Shown here: positions 25,758 to 33,909 of the stretch, piece by piece
How positions within the stretch are numbered: position 1 is the stretch's first letter
Layout: every line of letters begins with the position of its first letter
From: Novosphingobium sp.
Lineage (GTDB): Bacteria > Pseudomonadota > Alphaproteobacteria > Sphingomonadales > Sphingomonadaceae
DNA: 45,935 bases
NCBI RefSeq assembly: GCF_025351285.1
Contig: NZ_JANXWG010000057.1
Location: 1-45,935 of the forward strand
Direction: 5' to 3'
The notes under the pieces: generated by a model
Database searches by the model: none
What the model saw: the letters and a program-made list of their open reading frames with translations, nothing else
What the model was told of the DNA's origin: nothing
Translations under genes and position numbers: made by a program

Positions 25758-27482
25758 GTGAGAATTTCCACCGAACCATTCGGCGAAGCGGCCTGGCTGT
25801 TGCGCGATCCTCGATTGCGCGCTCGCATCGCCGGGGTGCTGGTGCTCGTGCTGCTGACTTCGTTGACCGAGGGCATCGGTCTGGTGTTGCTCGTGCCGTT
25901 GCTGGCTTCGATCAGCGGTGGCGGCATCCCGCCGTTGCTGGGCAGCGCTCTGGCAGGGTTGCATCTGCCGATCCAACTTGGTCCGCTGTTGCTGGTGTTC
26001 GTGGGCGTGGTGCTGTTGCGTGCGATCATCCAGTACTCGCGCGTCATCAACGGCGACAAGCTGAGCTACGCGGTGGCAGACGGGCTGCGCATCGAGACGC
26101 TGCAACTGCTGCTCGGCGCCGATTGGCGCATGCTTTCGGCAATGCGCCAGTCCGACAACGTCAACTTGCTGCTGACCAATCCCGATCGTATCCGCTTTGC
26201 CTTCGACCAGATCATCACCGGCGTCGCGATCATGGCCACGCTGGCGGCGACGGGTCTTGCCGCATTTGCGCTGTCCCCGCGTGTCGCGCTGGTCGTCATG
26301 GCCGCGGGGGTGCTGGTGCTGATCGCTTATGCCGGACAGCGGCGCCGCGCGGTGGCGCTGGGGGAGGCGCTTGGCGCGGCGTATGAACAGCTTTTCGCAC
26401 TGGTCGGCGAAAATCTGGGGGCCTTGCGGTTGATCAAGAGCCTTCACGGCGAAGCGCGCGTCGAAGACGAGTTGCGGCGCACGATCCGGCAGCAGCGATC
26501 CGCCGAGCTTTCCTTCACCCGCAGCGCGCAAATCGGCCAGGCAACCTTGCAAGTCCTGTCATCGGTGGCGCTTGCCTTGGCGGTGTGGATTGCGGTCGTG
26601 CAGTTCGGCTTGGCGGCAACGGTGCTGCTTCCGCTGGTGGCATTGTTCGCACGCGCGATGCCGTTGCTGAGCGCGCTGCAGCAATGCTGGCAGAATTGGC
26701 TCCACGGCGTGCCGGCCTTGCGCGAAACCTTGGCGCTCAAGGAGCGGCTGCTGGCCGCACAGGAACATGCTTCGCTCGCGTCCACGCCCGCTCCGCGGCT
26801 CGATCACGCGATCGAGCTCGAAGGCGTGCGGTTTTCGCATGAAGGGTCCGACCGCCCCGCGCTGAGCGACGTTTCGCTGACCTTGCCGGCGCGCAGCTTC
26901 ACGGCTCTGGTCGGACCATCGGGCGCGGGCAAGAGCACGCTGGCCGACATCGTGGGTGGATTGATCTCGCCCGACGCGGGAACGGTCACGGTCGATGGCG
27001 CGTCGATTGTGGGTCCGATGCGGCGTTCGTGGCGCGAAAGCGTAGCCTATGTCCAGCAGGAGCCGTTGTTGTTCCATGCCACGATCGCCGAAAACTTGCG
27101 TTGGGCCAAGTCCGATGCCGACGCGGCAACGATGCAGGCCGCGCTGGAAAGCGCCTCGGCTCAGTTCGTGATGGGCTTCGAACATGGCCTGGAAACCGTC
27201 GTCGGCGATCGTGGAGGCCGGCTTTCGGGCGGCGAACGCCAGCGCATCGCCCTGGCGCGCGCGTTGTTGCGAAACCCGGCGCTGCTGATCCTCGATGAGC
27301 CGACGAGTTCGCTCGATTCGGCCAGCGAAGCCGCGATCTGCACTGCCATCGAGCAATTGAAGGGCCGGATCACGATCCTGCTGATCGCGCACCGCGGATC
27401 GCTTACGGCCCTGGCCGATCAGATCGTTACGCTCGATTGTGGTTGTATCGTCGATGGCCTTGATACGACCAGCGACAATTGA
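25758..27482 (+). CDS. Lasso peptide D, ABC exporter (permease-ATPase fusion)
   Basis: A 574-residue half-transporter that would export the mature lasso peptide and give self-protection. Residues 1-320 hold about six membrane segments (first near 26-50, others near 75-92, 155-195, 265-300). The ATPase domain has Walker A GPSGAGKST (386-394), the signature LSGGERQR (489-496) and Walker B LLILDEP (509-515). It begins at GTG 25758. The 75-base gap after C has only short chance ORFs. It is the last lasso gene. Confidence 0.92.
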   Translation: MRISTEPFGEAAWLLRDPRLRARIAGVLVLVLLTSLTEGIGLVLLVPLLASISGGGIPPLLGSALAGLHLPIQLGPLLLVFVGVVLLRAIIQYSRVINGDKLSYAVADGLRIETLQLLLGADWRMLSAMRQSDNVNLLLTNPDRIRFAFDQIITGVAIMATLAATGLAAFALSPRVALVVMAAGVLVLIAYAGQRRRAVALGEALGAAYEQLFALVGENLGALRLIKSLHGEARVEDELRRTIRQQRSAELSFTRSAQIGQATLQVLSSVALALAVWIAVVQFGLAATVLLPLVALFARAMPLLSALQQCWQNWLHGVPALRETLALKERLLAAQEHASLASTPAPRLDHAIELEGVRFSHEGSDRPALSDVSLTLPARSFTALVGPSGAGKSTLADIVGGLISPDAGTVTVDGASIVGPMRRSWRESVAYVQQEPLLFHATIAENLRWAKSDADAATMQAALESASAQFVMGFEHGLETVVGDRGGRLSGGERQRIALARALLRNPALLILDEPTSSLDSASEAAICTAIEQLKGRITILLIAHRGSLTALADQIVTLDCGCIVDGLDTTSDN

Positions 27483-27486
27483 TTCT

Positions 27487-27514
27487 TTGACCGGTTTGCG
27501 GTGGCCGCTAAACG
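27487..27514 (+). promoter_or_regulatory. Possible sigma-70 promoter for the DUF2141 gene
   Basis: TTGACC (27487-27492) and TAAACG (27509-27514), with a 16-base spacer, 93 bases before the DUF2141 start. It implies that the gene has its own transcript rather than being part of the lasso operon. Confidence 0.35.
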
Positions 27515-27606
27515 AACAGCCAAACATGGCCGTGCGCCGTCGGCGATCCCGGACCAAATTCCCGGATGCCCTCAGGTTGCGCCAGCCTGCATCAGAGATT
27601 GGTTTC

Positions 27607-28098
27607 ATGCTCACAACCAGAATGGCCATGATCGGCCTGTCCCGGATCGGCCTGTTATCGATCGCGGCGCTTGCCGTGCCCGTTGCTGCAAACGCCCAGA
27701 CCGAATGTCAGGGCCCCAAAAGCGATACGTCGATCGAGGTCACCGTGTCGGGCTTGCGCGAAGCCAAGGGTCAAGTGGCCGTCACGCTCTATGCCGATGA
27801 TTCGAGCCGCTTCCTGGTCAAGCGCGGATCGATGTATACGGGCCGGGTAACCGCGGCCGCTCCAGTCACGAAGATGTGCCTCTACGTGCCCAAGCCGGGG
27901 GTTTACGCGCTTGCGGTCTATCACGACGCCAACGGCAACCAGAAGTTCGACCGTGGCGGACTGATCGGCCTGCCGCTCGAAGCCTATGGCTTTTCGAACA
28001 ACCCACCCACGTTCGTCAGCTTGCCCACGTTCCGCTCGGTGCGGCTGAACATTGCCCGCAGCGGCATGACCACGAGCATCAACCTCAAGTACCCCTGA
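27607..28098 (+). CDS. DUF2141 family exported protein
   Basis: A 163-residue secreted or periplasmic protein of unknown function. Residues 1-31 are a signal peptide (RIGLLSIAALAVPVAANAQ, cleavage after Ala-Gln or nearby). The DUF2141 domain follows: IEVTVSGLREAKGQVAVTLYADDSSRFL, CLYVPKPGVYALAVYHDANGNQKFDRGGLIGLPLEAYGFSNN, the strongly conserved HDxNxNxKxDxN-like block. ATG 27607 begins the signal peptide. It lies just after the lasso exporter but with its own possible promoter, and it converges with the NTP transferase gene with no space between. Confidence 0.88.
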   Translation: MLTTRMAMIGLSRIGLLSIAALAVPVAANAQTECQGPKSDTSIEVTVSGLREAKGQVAVTLYADDSSRFLVKRGSMYTGRVTAAAPVTKMCLYVPKPGVYALAVYHDANGNQKFDRGGLIGLPLEAYGFSNNPPTFVSLPTFRSVRLNIARSGMTTSINLKYP

Positions 28099-28857
28099 TC
28101 ATCCGGCCGCGGCGCCAACGTCAGCGGCAAAGGCCCCCGGTATCCGCTTCGGCGCTTCGGCTTCGGCAAGCGCGTGAGTGTGGGGATCATCGACATCCAT
28201 CCACCACGCACCATCAACGTCCATCGTCGCCGCGCGGCCGCGATCGGCCAGGACCTGCATCCCGTCGCTCAGGCTGCCCGACTTTCCGGCGGCGATGGCG
28301 GTGCGGATGGCTTCGGCAAGGGCTTGAGTCGCCAGGAACGCCCCGCAGTCGACCGCGTCGAACTGTTCGATGGTTTTGCCGATCGCGGTGATCCGGCCCG
28401 CGGAATCTGTTTGCACCCAGGTTGCATCGTCGGGATCGACCAGCGGATTGTCAATCTGGCGGTCGATGGCCAGTGTCACGTCGCGGTCGGGGTCGCCCTC
28501 GCCCACCAGTCTCGCGAGAATCGCTGCATCGAACATGTGATCGGCCATCAACAGCAGGAACTGGCCGGCGCACGCCGCTGCTCCCGCAATGACCGACCAG
28601 CCATTCGGCCGGCTCCAGTCGCCGATCCGCACGGGTTCGATCGGCAAACCCACGCGGATCGCGCAATCGACAAGGAACTGCTCAACCGCGTCGGCCTCGT
28701 GCCCCGTGACCACCACGATCCGGGTGACGCCGGCGGCCTTGCACTGGCGCGCGCCGATCTCGATCAGCGGAACGCCCGCCACAGGCGTGAGCGGCTTCGA
28801 GGGTGACAAGCTGGCCAACCGGCTGCCGTAACCCGCAGCAATGATCACCGCATCCAT
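28099..28857 (-). CDS. NTP transferase, possible inositol-1-phosphate cytidylyltransferase
   Basis: A 252-residue sugar-nucleotide-transferase-type enzyme that joins a nucleotide to a phosphorylated small molecule. The signature AVIIAAGYGSRLASLSPSKPLTPVAGVPLIE (G-x-G-S-R...K) lies at 5-35. LLLMADHMFD fits the metal-binding Asp, and WWMDVDDPHT is the later acidic motif. The neighbours (inositol-phosphate synthase, CDP-alcohol phosphotransferases) suggest the product is CDP-inositol, as in the di-myo-inositol phosphate pathway. This is inference; other substrates are possible. ATG 28857 has GGAG eight bases upstream, better than GTG 28866. Confidence 0.82.
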   Translation of the reverse strand: MDAVIIAAGYGSRLASLSPSKPLTPVAGVPLIEIGARQCKAAGVTRIVVVTGHEADAVEQFLVDCAIRVGLPIEPVRIGDWSRPNGWSVIAGAAACAGQFLLLMADHMFDAAILARLVGEGDPDRDVTLAIDRQIDNPLVDPDDATWVQTDSAGRITAIGKTIEQFDAVDCGAFLATQALAEAIRTAIAAGKSGSLSDGMQVLADRGRAATMDVDGAWWMDVDDPHTHALAEAEAPKRIPGAFAADVGAAAG

Positions 28858-28889
28858 GACGGACACTCCGCTATCAGGTGAATGAACGG

Positions 28890-28927
28890 CAAAAACGACA
28901 ACGCCGGCCGGATAGGTCCGACCGGCG
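28890..28927 (-). terminator. Intrinsic terminator after the inositol-phosphate synthase gene
   Basis: On the minus strand: CGCCGGTCGG, six-base loop, CCGGCCGGCG (28902-28927, one G-U pair), then TTGTCGTTTTT read from the stem outward. It lies 26 bases past the synthase stop and 33 before the NTP transferase ATG. It would reduce read-through into that gene. Confidence 0.7.
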
Positions 28928-28952
28928 CTGGAAATTGAGAAACTTCAGCCGC

Positions 28953-30053
28953 TTATTCGGCGGCCATCGCCTGGTCCGCGATATATTCGTCGACCATCTG
29001 CGAGGCCACGTCGTCGCTGAACTGCTGCGGCGGGTGCTTGCAGAAATAGGCCGAAGGCCCGATCAGCGCGCCACCATCGCCGCGATCCAGCGCGATCTTG
29101 CAGCAACGGATCGCATCCATCACGCAGGCAGCCGAATTGGGGCTGTCTTCGACAGATAGGCGAAGTTCCAGGTTCATCGGGACATTGCCCCACTGGTTGC
29201 CTTCAAGGCGCAGGAAGCAGAGCTTGTTGTCCTTCTGCCATGGCACATAATCCGAAGGCCCGACGTGGATATTCTCGTCGGCAAGCCGCTGCGCCAGCAT
29301 GGCCTGCACGGCTTCGGTCTTCGATTCCTTCTTGCTGCCCAGCCGCTGACGGTCGAGCATGTTCATGAAATCGGTATTGCCACCGGTGTTGAGCTGGTAC
29401 GTCCGTTCGACATTCACGCCGCGCGCGCCGAACAGGCTCGACAGCACGCGGTGCACGATGGTTGCACCGATCTGCGCCTTGATGTCGTCACCCACGATCG
29501 GGATGCGCTTGGCGCGGAACCGGGCTTCCCATTCCGGACGGCTGGCGATGAATACCGGCATGCAGTTGACCACCGCAACACCCGCTTCGAGCGCGCATTC
29601 CATATAGAATTCGGTGGCCGTTTCCGAACCCACGGGCAGGAAGTTGAGCAGCACTTCGGCGCGCGAATCGCGCAGCGCGGCCACGATGCCTTCATGCGTC
29701 GCTTCGGGCGCATCGGACACAATGAAGCCGCGTTCGCCCATCCCGGTCATGTGATCGGCAACCCCGTCAAGGATCTTGCCCATCACGACCTTGACGCCGC
29801 CAGCCGGCACATCACTTTGAAAAACAGCGGTATTGTTCGGCGCGGCGAAGATCGCCTCCGACAAATCCATGCCTACCTTGCGAGCGTCGACATCGACACC
29901 CATGACAAACTCGACATCTCCTGCGCCATAGCCGCCGATGCGGTCATGGATCAGGCCTTGCGACGAGTTGTTGATACGATAGTAGGCAACCCCCTGAACC
30001 AGCGAACTGGCGCAGTTACCCACACCGATCACCGCCACCCTGATTGGCTTCAT
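28953..30053 (-). CDS. myo-Inositol-1(3)-phosphate synthase
   Basis: A 366-residue synthase that converts glucose 6-phosphate to inositol 3-phosphate using NAD+. The N-terminal IRVAVIGVGNCASSLVQGVAYYR is the NAD-binding loop of the bacterial/archaeal (mycobacterial Ino1-like) type. NCMPVFIAS, IPIVGDDIKAQIGATIVHRVL and YQLNTGGNTDFMNM are the catalytic-domain blocks, followed by ESKTEAV. Length matches the prokaryotic family. ATG 30053 has AAGGGA nine bases upstream. It is central to the inositol locus. Confidence 0.95.
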   Translation of the reverse strand: MKPIRVAVIGVGNCASSLVQGVAYYRINNSSQGLIHDRIGGYGAGDVEFVMGVDVDARKVGMDLSEAIFAAPNNTAVFQSDVPAGGVKVVMGKILDGVADHMTGMGERGFIVSDAPEATHEGIVAALRDSRAEVLLNFLPVGSETATEFYMECALEAGVAVVNCMPVFIASRPEWEARFRAKRIPIVGDDIKAQIGATIVHRVLSSLFGARGVNVERTYQLNTGGNTDFMNMLDRQRLGSKKESKTEAVQAMLAQRLADENIHVGPSDYVPWQKDNKLCFLRLEGNQWGNVPMNLELRLSVEDSPNSAACVMDAIRCCKIALDRGDGGALIGPSAYFCKHPPQQFSDDVASQMVDEYIADQAMAAE

Positions 30054-30098
30054 TTACGATTGTCCCTTCGCGCGCTCACGCTTTGGCACGCGTGCGCT

Positions 30099-30128
30099 GT
30101 AACAGTTACGCCTCATTTCCAAATTGTA
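30099..30128 (-). promoter_or_regulatory. Possible promoter and operator of the inositol-phosphate synthase gene
   Basis: On the minus strand TACAAT (30123-30128) is a good -10 box. The palindrome GTAACAGTTAC (30099-30109) falls just downstream of the implied start point, where a repressor could bind. A second palindrome GCACGCGTGC is at 30086-30095. No good -35 was found at 16-18 bases. Confidence 0.35.
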
Positions 30129-30177
30129 GCCCAAAAGCAAGCAAATTCCCCAAAGCGCCCTGCGGTGATACACCTTG

Positions 30178-31365
30178 TTACCGTTGCTGCGCTGTGATGA
30201 CGCGCACCACGGCGATCAACCAGAGAAACGCGGCGAGCGCAAAAAGTTCCAGGATCTGGCTGGCAAACCCGGCGACGATCATCACCACGAACACCAGCGC
30301 GAAGAAGTCGCGGCTGGTGATGAAAGTGGCCGCACGCATCAATTGCGAAGGCGGCTTGGTCGAGCCTGACCGATAATGGTCCTTGATCACGTCGAAAGTG
30401 AACGGCCCACCGCGCCGGGCCGAAATCCGCCCGATCAGAGCCAGTCCCAGGGCGAGCGCGCACAGTCCTGCAAAGCCGACGCTGGCGCTGCGAAATTCGC
30501 CCTGCATCGCCAGGTTGAGCGCCAGCCCCAGCACGAACGCCAGGTTCGTTAGCGCGTCTATCACGCTGTCTATCAATGCACCGCTGCGCGAAGTCTGGAA
30601 CGTGGCCCGCGCGATTTCACCGTCGACTCCATCAACGATCGACGCCGACTGAAACAGCAGCGCGCCCCAGACCTGGCCCGATCGCGTTCCCGACGTCAGC
30701 GCGACAACCATGGCGAGTGCCAGCGCCGCCGTGCAGAATGTGGCATGAATCGGACGGACGCCGGCAAACCGCAGCACGACTGAGGAGATCGCGCGCGAAA
30801 TCGGCCGGTTGATCCAGCGCGAAACGATCCCGTCTCCGGGCTTGGCCGTGGCGCGCAAGATTGATCGACCGGCGGTTGCGAGCCGTGGTACAGCTTTGCT
30901 CTGGCTTTGTATCACCCTTGCGCAGGCCAGTGGCGCGTCTTCGGGGCTCACAACCTGACCGATCCTTCGCTCGCCCCCACCGTCGATCAACGCGAAGATC
31001 TGGGTGCGGTTCGGCATCGTCGTGCCATCGAGAACCAGAACCGTTCCGCTCGATTCTGCTTCGCGCCGATCCGCTGGTCCGAAATCGACCGCCAGCGCTC
31101 CCGCCAATCGCGCGATTTCGGCCCGCAGATGTTCGCTGGGTACCCATGGGCTGTCTGCGGCGAAGCGACAGGACGTCATGCCCGCCAGTTCGACTTCCCT
31201 CGCCACGCGCGCTGCGGCAGGTACGCCTGCCACCAGGCGTTCGCCATGGTTCGGGCTGGCAAAGGCGACGATCGCCCCGGCCGGCAACCGGGGCGGCAGA
31301 CCAAAGACATCATCTTGCCGTGGTGGCGGAACGATGGTCGTTTTCCTTATGCCGTATTCGTGCAT
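30178..31365 (-). CDS. CDP-alcohol phosphotransferase with an unusual N-terminal domain
   Basis: A 395-residue protein. The C-terminal part (about 175-395) is a CDP-alcohol phosphotransferase membrane domain with the full motif D245-x2-D-G-x2-A-R253-x8-G262-x3-D266-x3-D270 and several membrane helices. The N-terminal ~170 residues look like a worn nucleotidyltransferase: VAGVPAAARVAREVELAGM resembles part of that fold, but the G-x-G-S-R...K signature is absent. The layout resembles the fused IPCT/DIPPS enzymes of hyperthermophiles with the first domain decayed, while the intact NTP transferase is encoded at 28099-28857. The likely reaction transfers a phosphoinositol (or similar) group from a CDP-alcohol to an acceptor. 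Start ATG 31365 follows a promoter at 31389-31417; the ribosome-binding site is weak. Confidence 0.82.
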   Translation of the reverse strand: MHEYGIRKTTIVPPPRQDDVFGLPPRLPAGAIVAFASPNHGERLVAGVPAAARVAREVELAGMTSCRFAADSPWVPSEHLRAEIARLAGALAVDFGPADRREAESSGTVLVLDGTTMPNRTQIFALIDGGGERRIGQVVSPEDAPLACARVIQSQSKAVPRLATAGRSILRATAKPGDGIVSRWINRPISRAISSVVLRFAGVRPIHATFCTAALALAMVVALTSGTRSGQVWGALLFQSASIVDGVDGEIARATFQTSRSGALIDSVIDALTNLAFVLGLALNLAMQGEFRSASVGFAGLCALALGLALIGRISARRGGPFTFDVIKDHYRSGSTKPPSQLMRAATFITSRDFFALVFVVMIVAGFASQILELFALAAFLWLIAVVRVITAQQR

Positions 31366-31388
31366 GGTTGGTCAGACGAACCGGACGT

Positions 31389-31417
31389 ACTATAGGTAAG
31401 CGCGGGGGCGTGGCCAA
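31389..31417 (-). promoter_or_regulatory. Sigma-70-type promoter
   Basis: On the minus strand TTGGCC (31412-31417), 17-base spacer, TATAGT (31389-31394). It is placed to drive the 30178-31365 gene with a leader of about 17 bases. It lies in the 79-base divergent gap with the second CDP-alcohol phosphotransferase. Confidence 0.6.
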
Positions 31418-31444
31418 GCGGGCGACGCGGGGTGATACAAACTG

Positions 31445-32416
31445 ATGCAAACAGCCAATCTGAGCGCGGGCGACGCGATGCCAAGTGGACCCTCGGCTGG
31501 CCTTCCCGATCCGGCGCCGGCCAAACCCAATACCCGGCCGACCGAACTGCAGGACCCGCTCAACCTCTATATCTACCATCCGCTGGCACGGCGCCTTGCG
31601 CGGGCACTGTCACACACACCGGTTACGCCCAACATGGTTTCGGTGTTCGGCGGGCTGATGGTGGTTGCCGCCGGCGTGATCTACTGGGGCATGGATTTGT
31701 GGGGTTGGGCCTGGCCGGTCGGCGCGCTGACGGGGATGGCGCTGCATCTGGGCTGGCACGTGGTCGATGGCGCCGATGGCGATCTTGCGCGCATGACAGG
31801 CCGCGCCAGCCCGATCGGCGAAATCGTCGACGGCATCTGCGATTATGCCAGCCATATCGTGATGTATTTCCTGCTGGCTTTTTTCCTGCAACGGTCGATC
31901 GGCGGATTCGCCTGGCCGATCATGGTCACGGCAGGGGTGAGCCACGTGGTGCAATCCAACCATGTCGAGGTCGAGCGGCGATTCTATCTCGCGTGGGTCT
32001 ATGGCGTGCCATGGTTGCATCACACGCAGACCAGGACCAACGGCTTGACCGGGGCGATGCAATTCTTTCGTCCGTTCGTGGCACTGTATTTGCGCCTGGC
32101 CGCAGGCCTGACCCCGCGTGCCGAGCGGATCGATGCCGCGGTCAGCACAGCGGCCGGCGATGCCACCAAGCTTGCCCGAATCAGGACGATCATCGGCGAG
32201 GAACGGCGGCCATTGCTCCCGCTGCTCAAGATCATGGGCCCCAACCCGCGCGCAATCGTGCTGGGACTGGGGATGATAGCGGGCAGTCCCTTGTGGTTTT
32301 TCGGCTACCAGGCGCTCGTGCTGAACGCGCTGATGGCGCTGTCGCTCGTGCTGCACGATCGTGCCGCAAAGCGGATAGGTGTGCGGTTGGCGTCGGAAGA
32401 ATTGTTCGAAAACTGA
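31445..32416 (+). CDS. CDP-alcohol phosphotransferase family protein
   Basis: A 323-residue membrane enzyme. A Pro/Ala-rich N-terminal tail (1-35) precedes the phosphotransferase domain, whose motif is D108-x2-D-G-x2-A-R116-x8-G125-x3-D129-x3-D133, all key residues present. Hydrophobic segments near 65-105, 135-165 and 275-305 fit membrane helices. It would move a phospho-alcohol from CDP-alcohol (CDP-diacylglycerol or CDP-inositol) to an acceptor. It is divergent from the first phosphotransferase gene and probably works in the same inositol pathway. The exact substrate is open: phosphatidylinositol-type lipid or soluble inositol diester. Confidence 0.85.
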   Translation: MQTANLSAGDAMPSGPSAGLPDPAPAKPNTRPTELQDPLNLYIYHPLARRLARALSHTPVTPNMVSVFGGLMVVAAGVIYWGMDLWGWAWPVGALTGMALHLGWHVVDGADGDLARMTGRASPIGEIVDGICDYASHIVMYFLLAFFLQRSIGGFAWPIMVTAGVSHVVQSNHVEVERRFYLAWVYGVPWLHHTQTRTNGLTGAMQFFRPFVALYLRLAAGLTPRAERIDAAVSTAAGDATKLARIRTIIGEERRPLLPLLKIMGPNPRAIVLGLGMIAGSPLWFFGYQALVLNALMALSLVLHDRAAKRIGVRLASEELFEN

Positions 32417-32428
32417 AACCCCCGCGCT

Positions 32429-33901
32429 TCAACTCACGCGAAATCGCGCCAGTGAAAGCGCATCGGGCCGGCGCCTGACCCAGATGCCGATGATCAGCGC
32501 ATAGCTGGCAAGCGCAGCCAGCGGCGGCAGCAAGGCAACCGCCGTCGGTGGGAAGCCCGACAATGCAACCCGCAAGCCCCAGCCCGTGATCGCCCCCACA
32601 CCGGCCGCTACGATCGGCGGAGCTGCATGAAGCGAATGGTGCCGGATGCCGAAATCCGCCAGCCACGACCGTCGCAGCCATACCGCAACCATGGCCGCGA
32701 TCAGCACGGCCAGCGCAGCCGCATCGATGCCCAGCCGTGATGCCAGTGGCGGAATCACGATCACCGTCACTGCGATCATCGCCGAATTGATCGCCAACGC
32801 CCGCGCGGGCCGCAGATAGTAGATGATCATCTCACCCACCCCGAACGCACCATTCAGCGTCTCGGCCAACGACAGCGCAATCAGCGCCGCATAGCCCCCG
32901 GTATAACGTGGCCCAAACAGCGCGAGCAGTGGCTCGCCCGCTGCCACCATCAGCAGCACCACCGCCAGTTGCGCGGTCAGGATCATGCGCGTTGCGGCGG
33001 CGGTTGCGGCGCCGGTCTCGATCTCGCCCGCATGCGACAGGGTTCGGGCGATGATCGGGGTCAGGATGCCGTCGAACGCCTGCCGCACTTGCAGGATCGG
33101 CGTGCGCAACTGGCGGATCACCCCATAGACGCCCGCCGCCGCGTCGCCCAGCGTCAGCCCCACCAGATAGAGATCGGCCCGCTGTGCCAGCGCGGTCAGT
33201 GCGTCGCTTCCGCTCGCGGTCAACAACCCGGTCGACCGCGCCATCAATTGGCCCGGGTGCGGGCGCCAGCCTGCCAGCGCAAAGCCGCCGAACGTGCGCC
33301 GCGCGCTCCACAGCGCATAGATGGCCAGCACGAACGACCCGGCGGCATAGCCGACCAGCAATCCGCTCGCGTACCATCCCATGCCCCAGGCCATCGCCGC
33401 CACAGCCGTGCCGACATAAGGCTCGATCGCGCCCCGGCCCGCAACTTCGTAGCGCATCACGTGCTTCCAGCGGGTCGCGGCCAGCGCAATGTCGGCGATC
33501 ACTTGCCCGGCCAGCGCCGGCGCCAGCGCGGCGAGCGCGAACCGGGTTCCGCCCGAAACCACCCCGGCGGGCAGGGCGAGCGACGCCGCCAGAATGACAA
33601 GCGCCACGATCAAGGTGCCCAAGATGCCGATCACCAGCGCATCGAGCAGCACGTGCGCCGGGTTTCTGGAACCGGCCTCCTGCTCAAGCCACGGGAAGAT
33701 CATGCGCTTAAGGCCGAGGCTGGCGATCGGCACCGCCAGTTCGACCACCGCCACCGCCAGGCTGAACGCGCCATAAGTCGCTGCGCCGTAAAGATGCGCG
33801 CCGATCCACAGGAAACCGGCGCGCGCGGCAAAGCGCAGCACGAAGCTGAGCGCATTGGTGCCCGCGCCGCGAACGATGACTTTCTGAGGCCCCGCCGCCA
33901 T
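32429..33901 (-). CDS. Oligosaccharide/lipid flippase, MOP (Wzx-like) superfamily
   Basis: A 490-residue membrane protein with about 14 predicted helices, of the polysaccharide-exporter MOP superfamily. The early NALSFVLRFAARAGFLWIGAHLYGAATYGAFSLAVAVVELAVPIASLGL is typical of the first two helices. ALAQRADLYLVGLTLGDAAAGVYGV near the middle is the family's mid-helix block. It probably flips a lipid-linked substrate across the inner membrane. The start is ATG 33901 (MAAGPQ), eight bases past the MFS stop, with GAGG upstream. The longer reading overlaps the MFS gene and is unsupported. Its place next to the inositol genes hints that the cargo is an inositol lipid, without proof. Confidence 0.84.
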   Translation of the reverse strand: MAAGPQKVIVRGAGTNALSFVLRFAARAGFLWIGAHLYGAATYGAFSLAVAVVELAVPIASLGLKRMIFPWLEQEAGSRNPAHVLLDALVIGILGTLIVALVILAASLALPAGVVSGGTRFALAALAPALAGQVIADIALAATRWKHVMRYEVAGRGAIEPYVGTAVAAMAWGMGWYASGLLVGYAAGSFVLAIYALWSARRTFGGFALAGWRPHPGQLMARSTGLLTASGSDALTALAQRADLYLVGLTLGDAAAGVYGVIRQLRTPILQVRQAFDGILTPIIARTLSHAGEIETGAATAAATRMILTAQLAVVLLMVAAGEPLLALFGPRYTGGYAALIALSLAETLNGAFGVGEMIIYYLRPARALAINSAMIAVTVIVIPPLASRLGIDAAALAVLIAAMVAVWLRRSWLADFGIRHHSLHAAPPIVAAGVGAITGWGLRVALSGFPPTAVALLPPLAALASYALIIGIWVRRRPDALSLARFRVS

Positions 33902-33909
33902 TGTTACTG

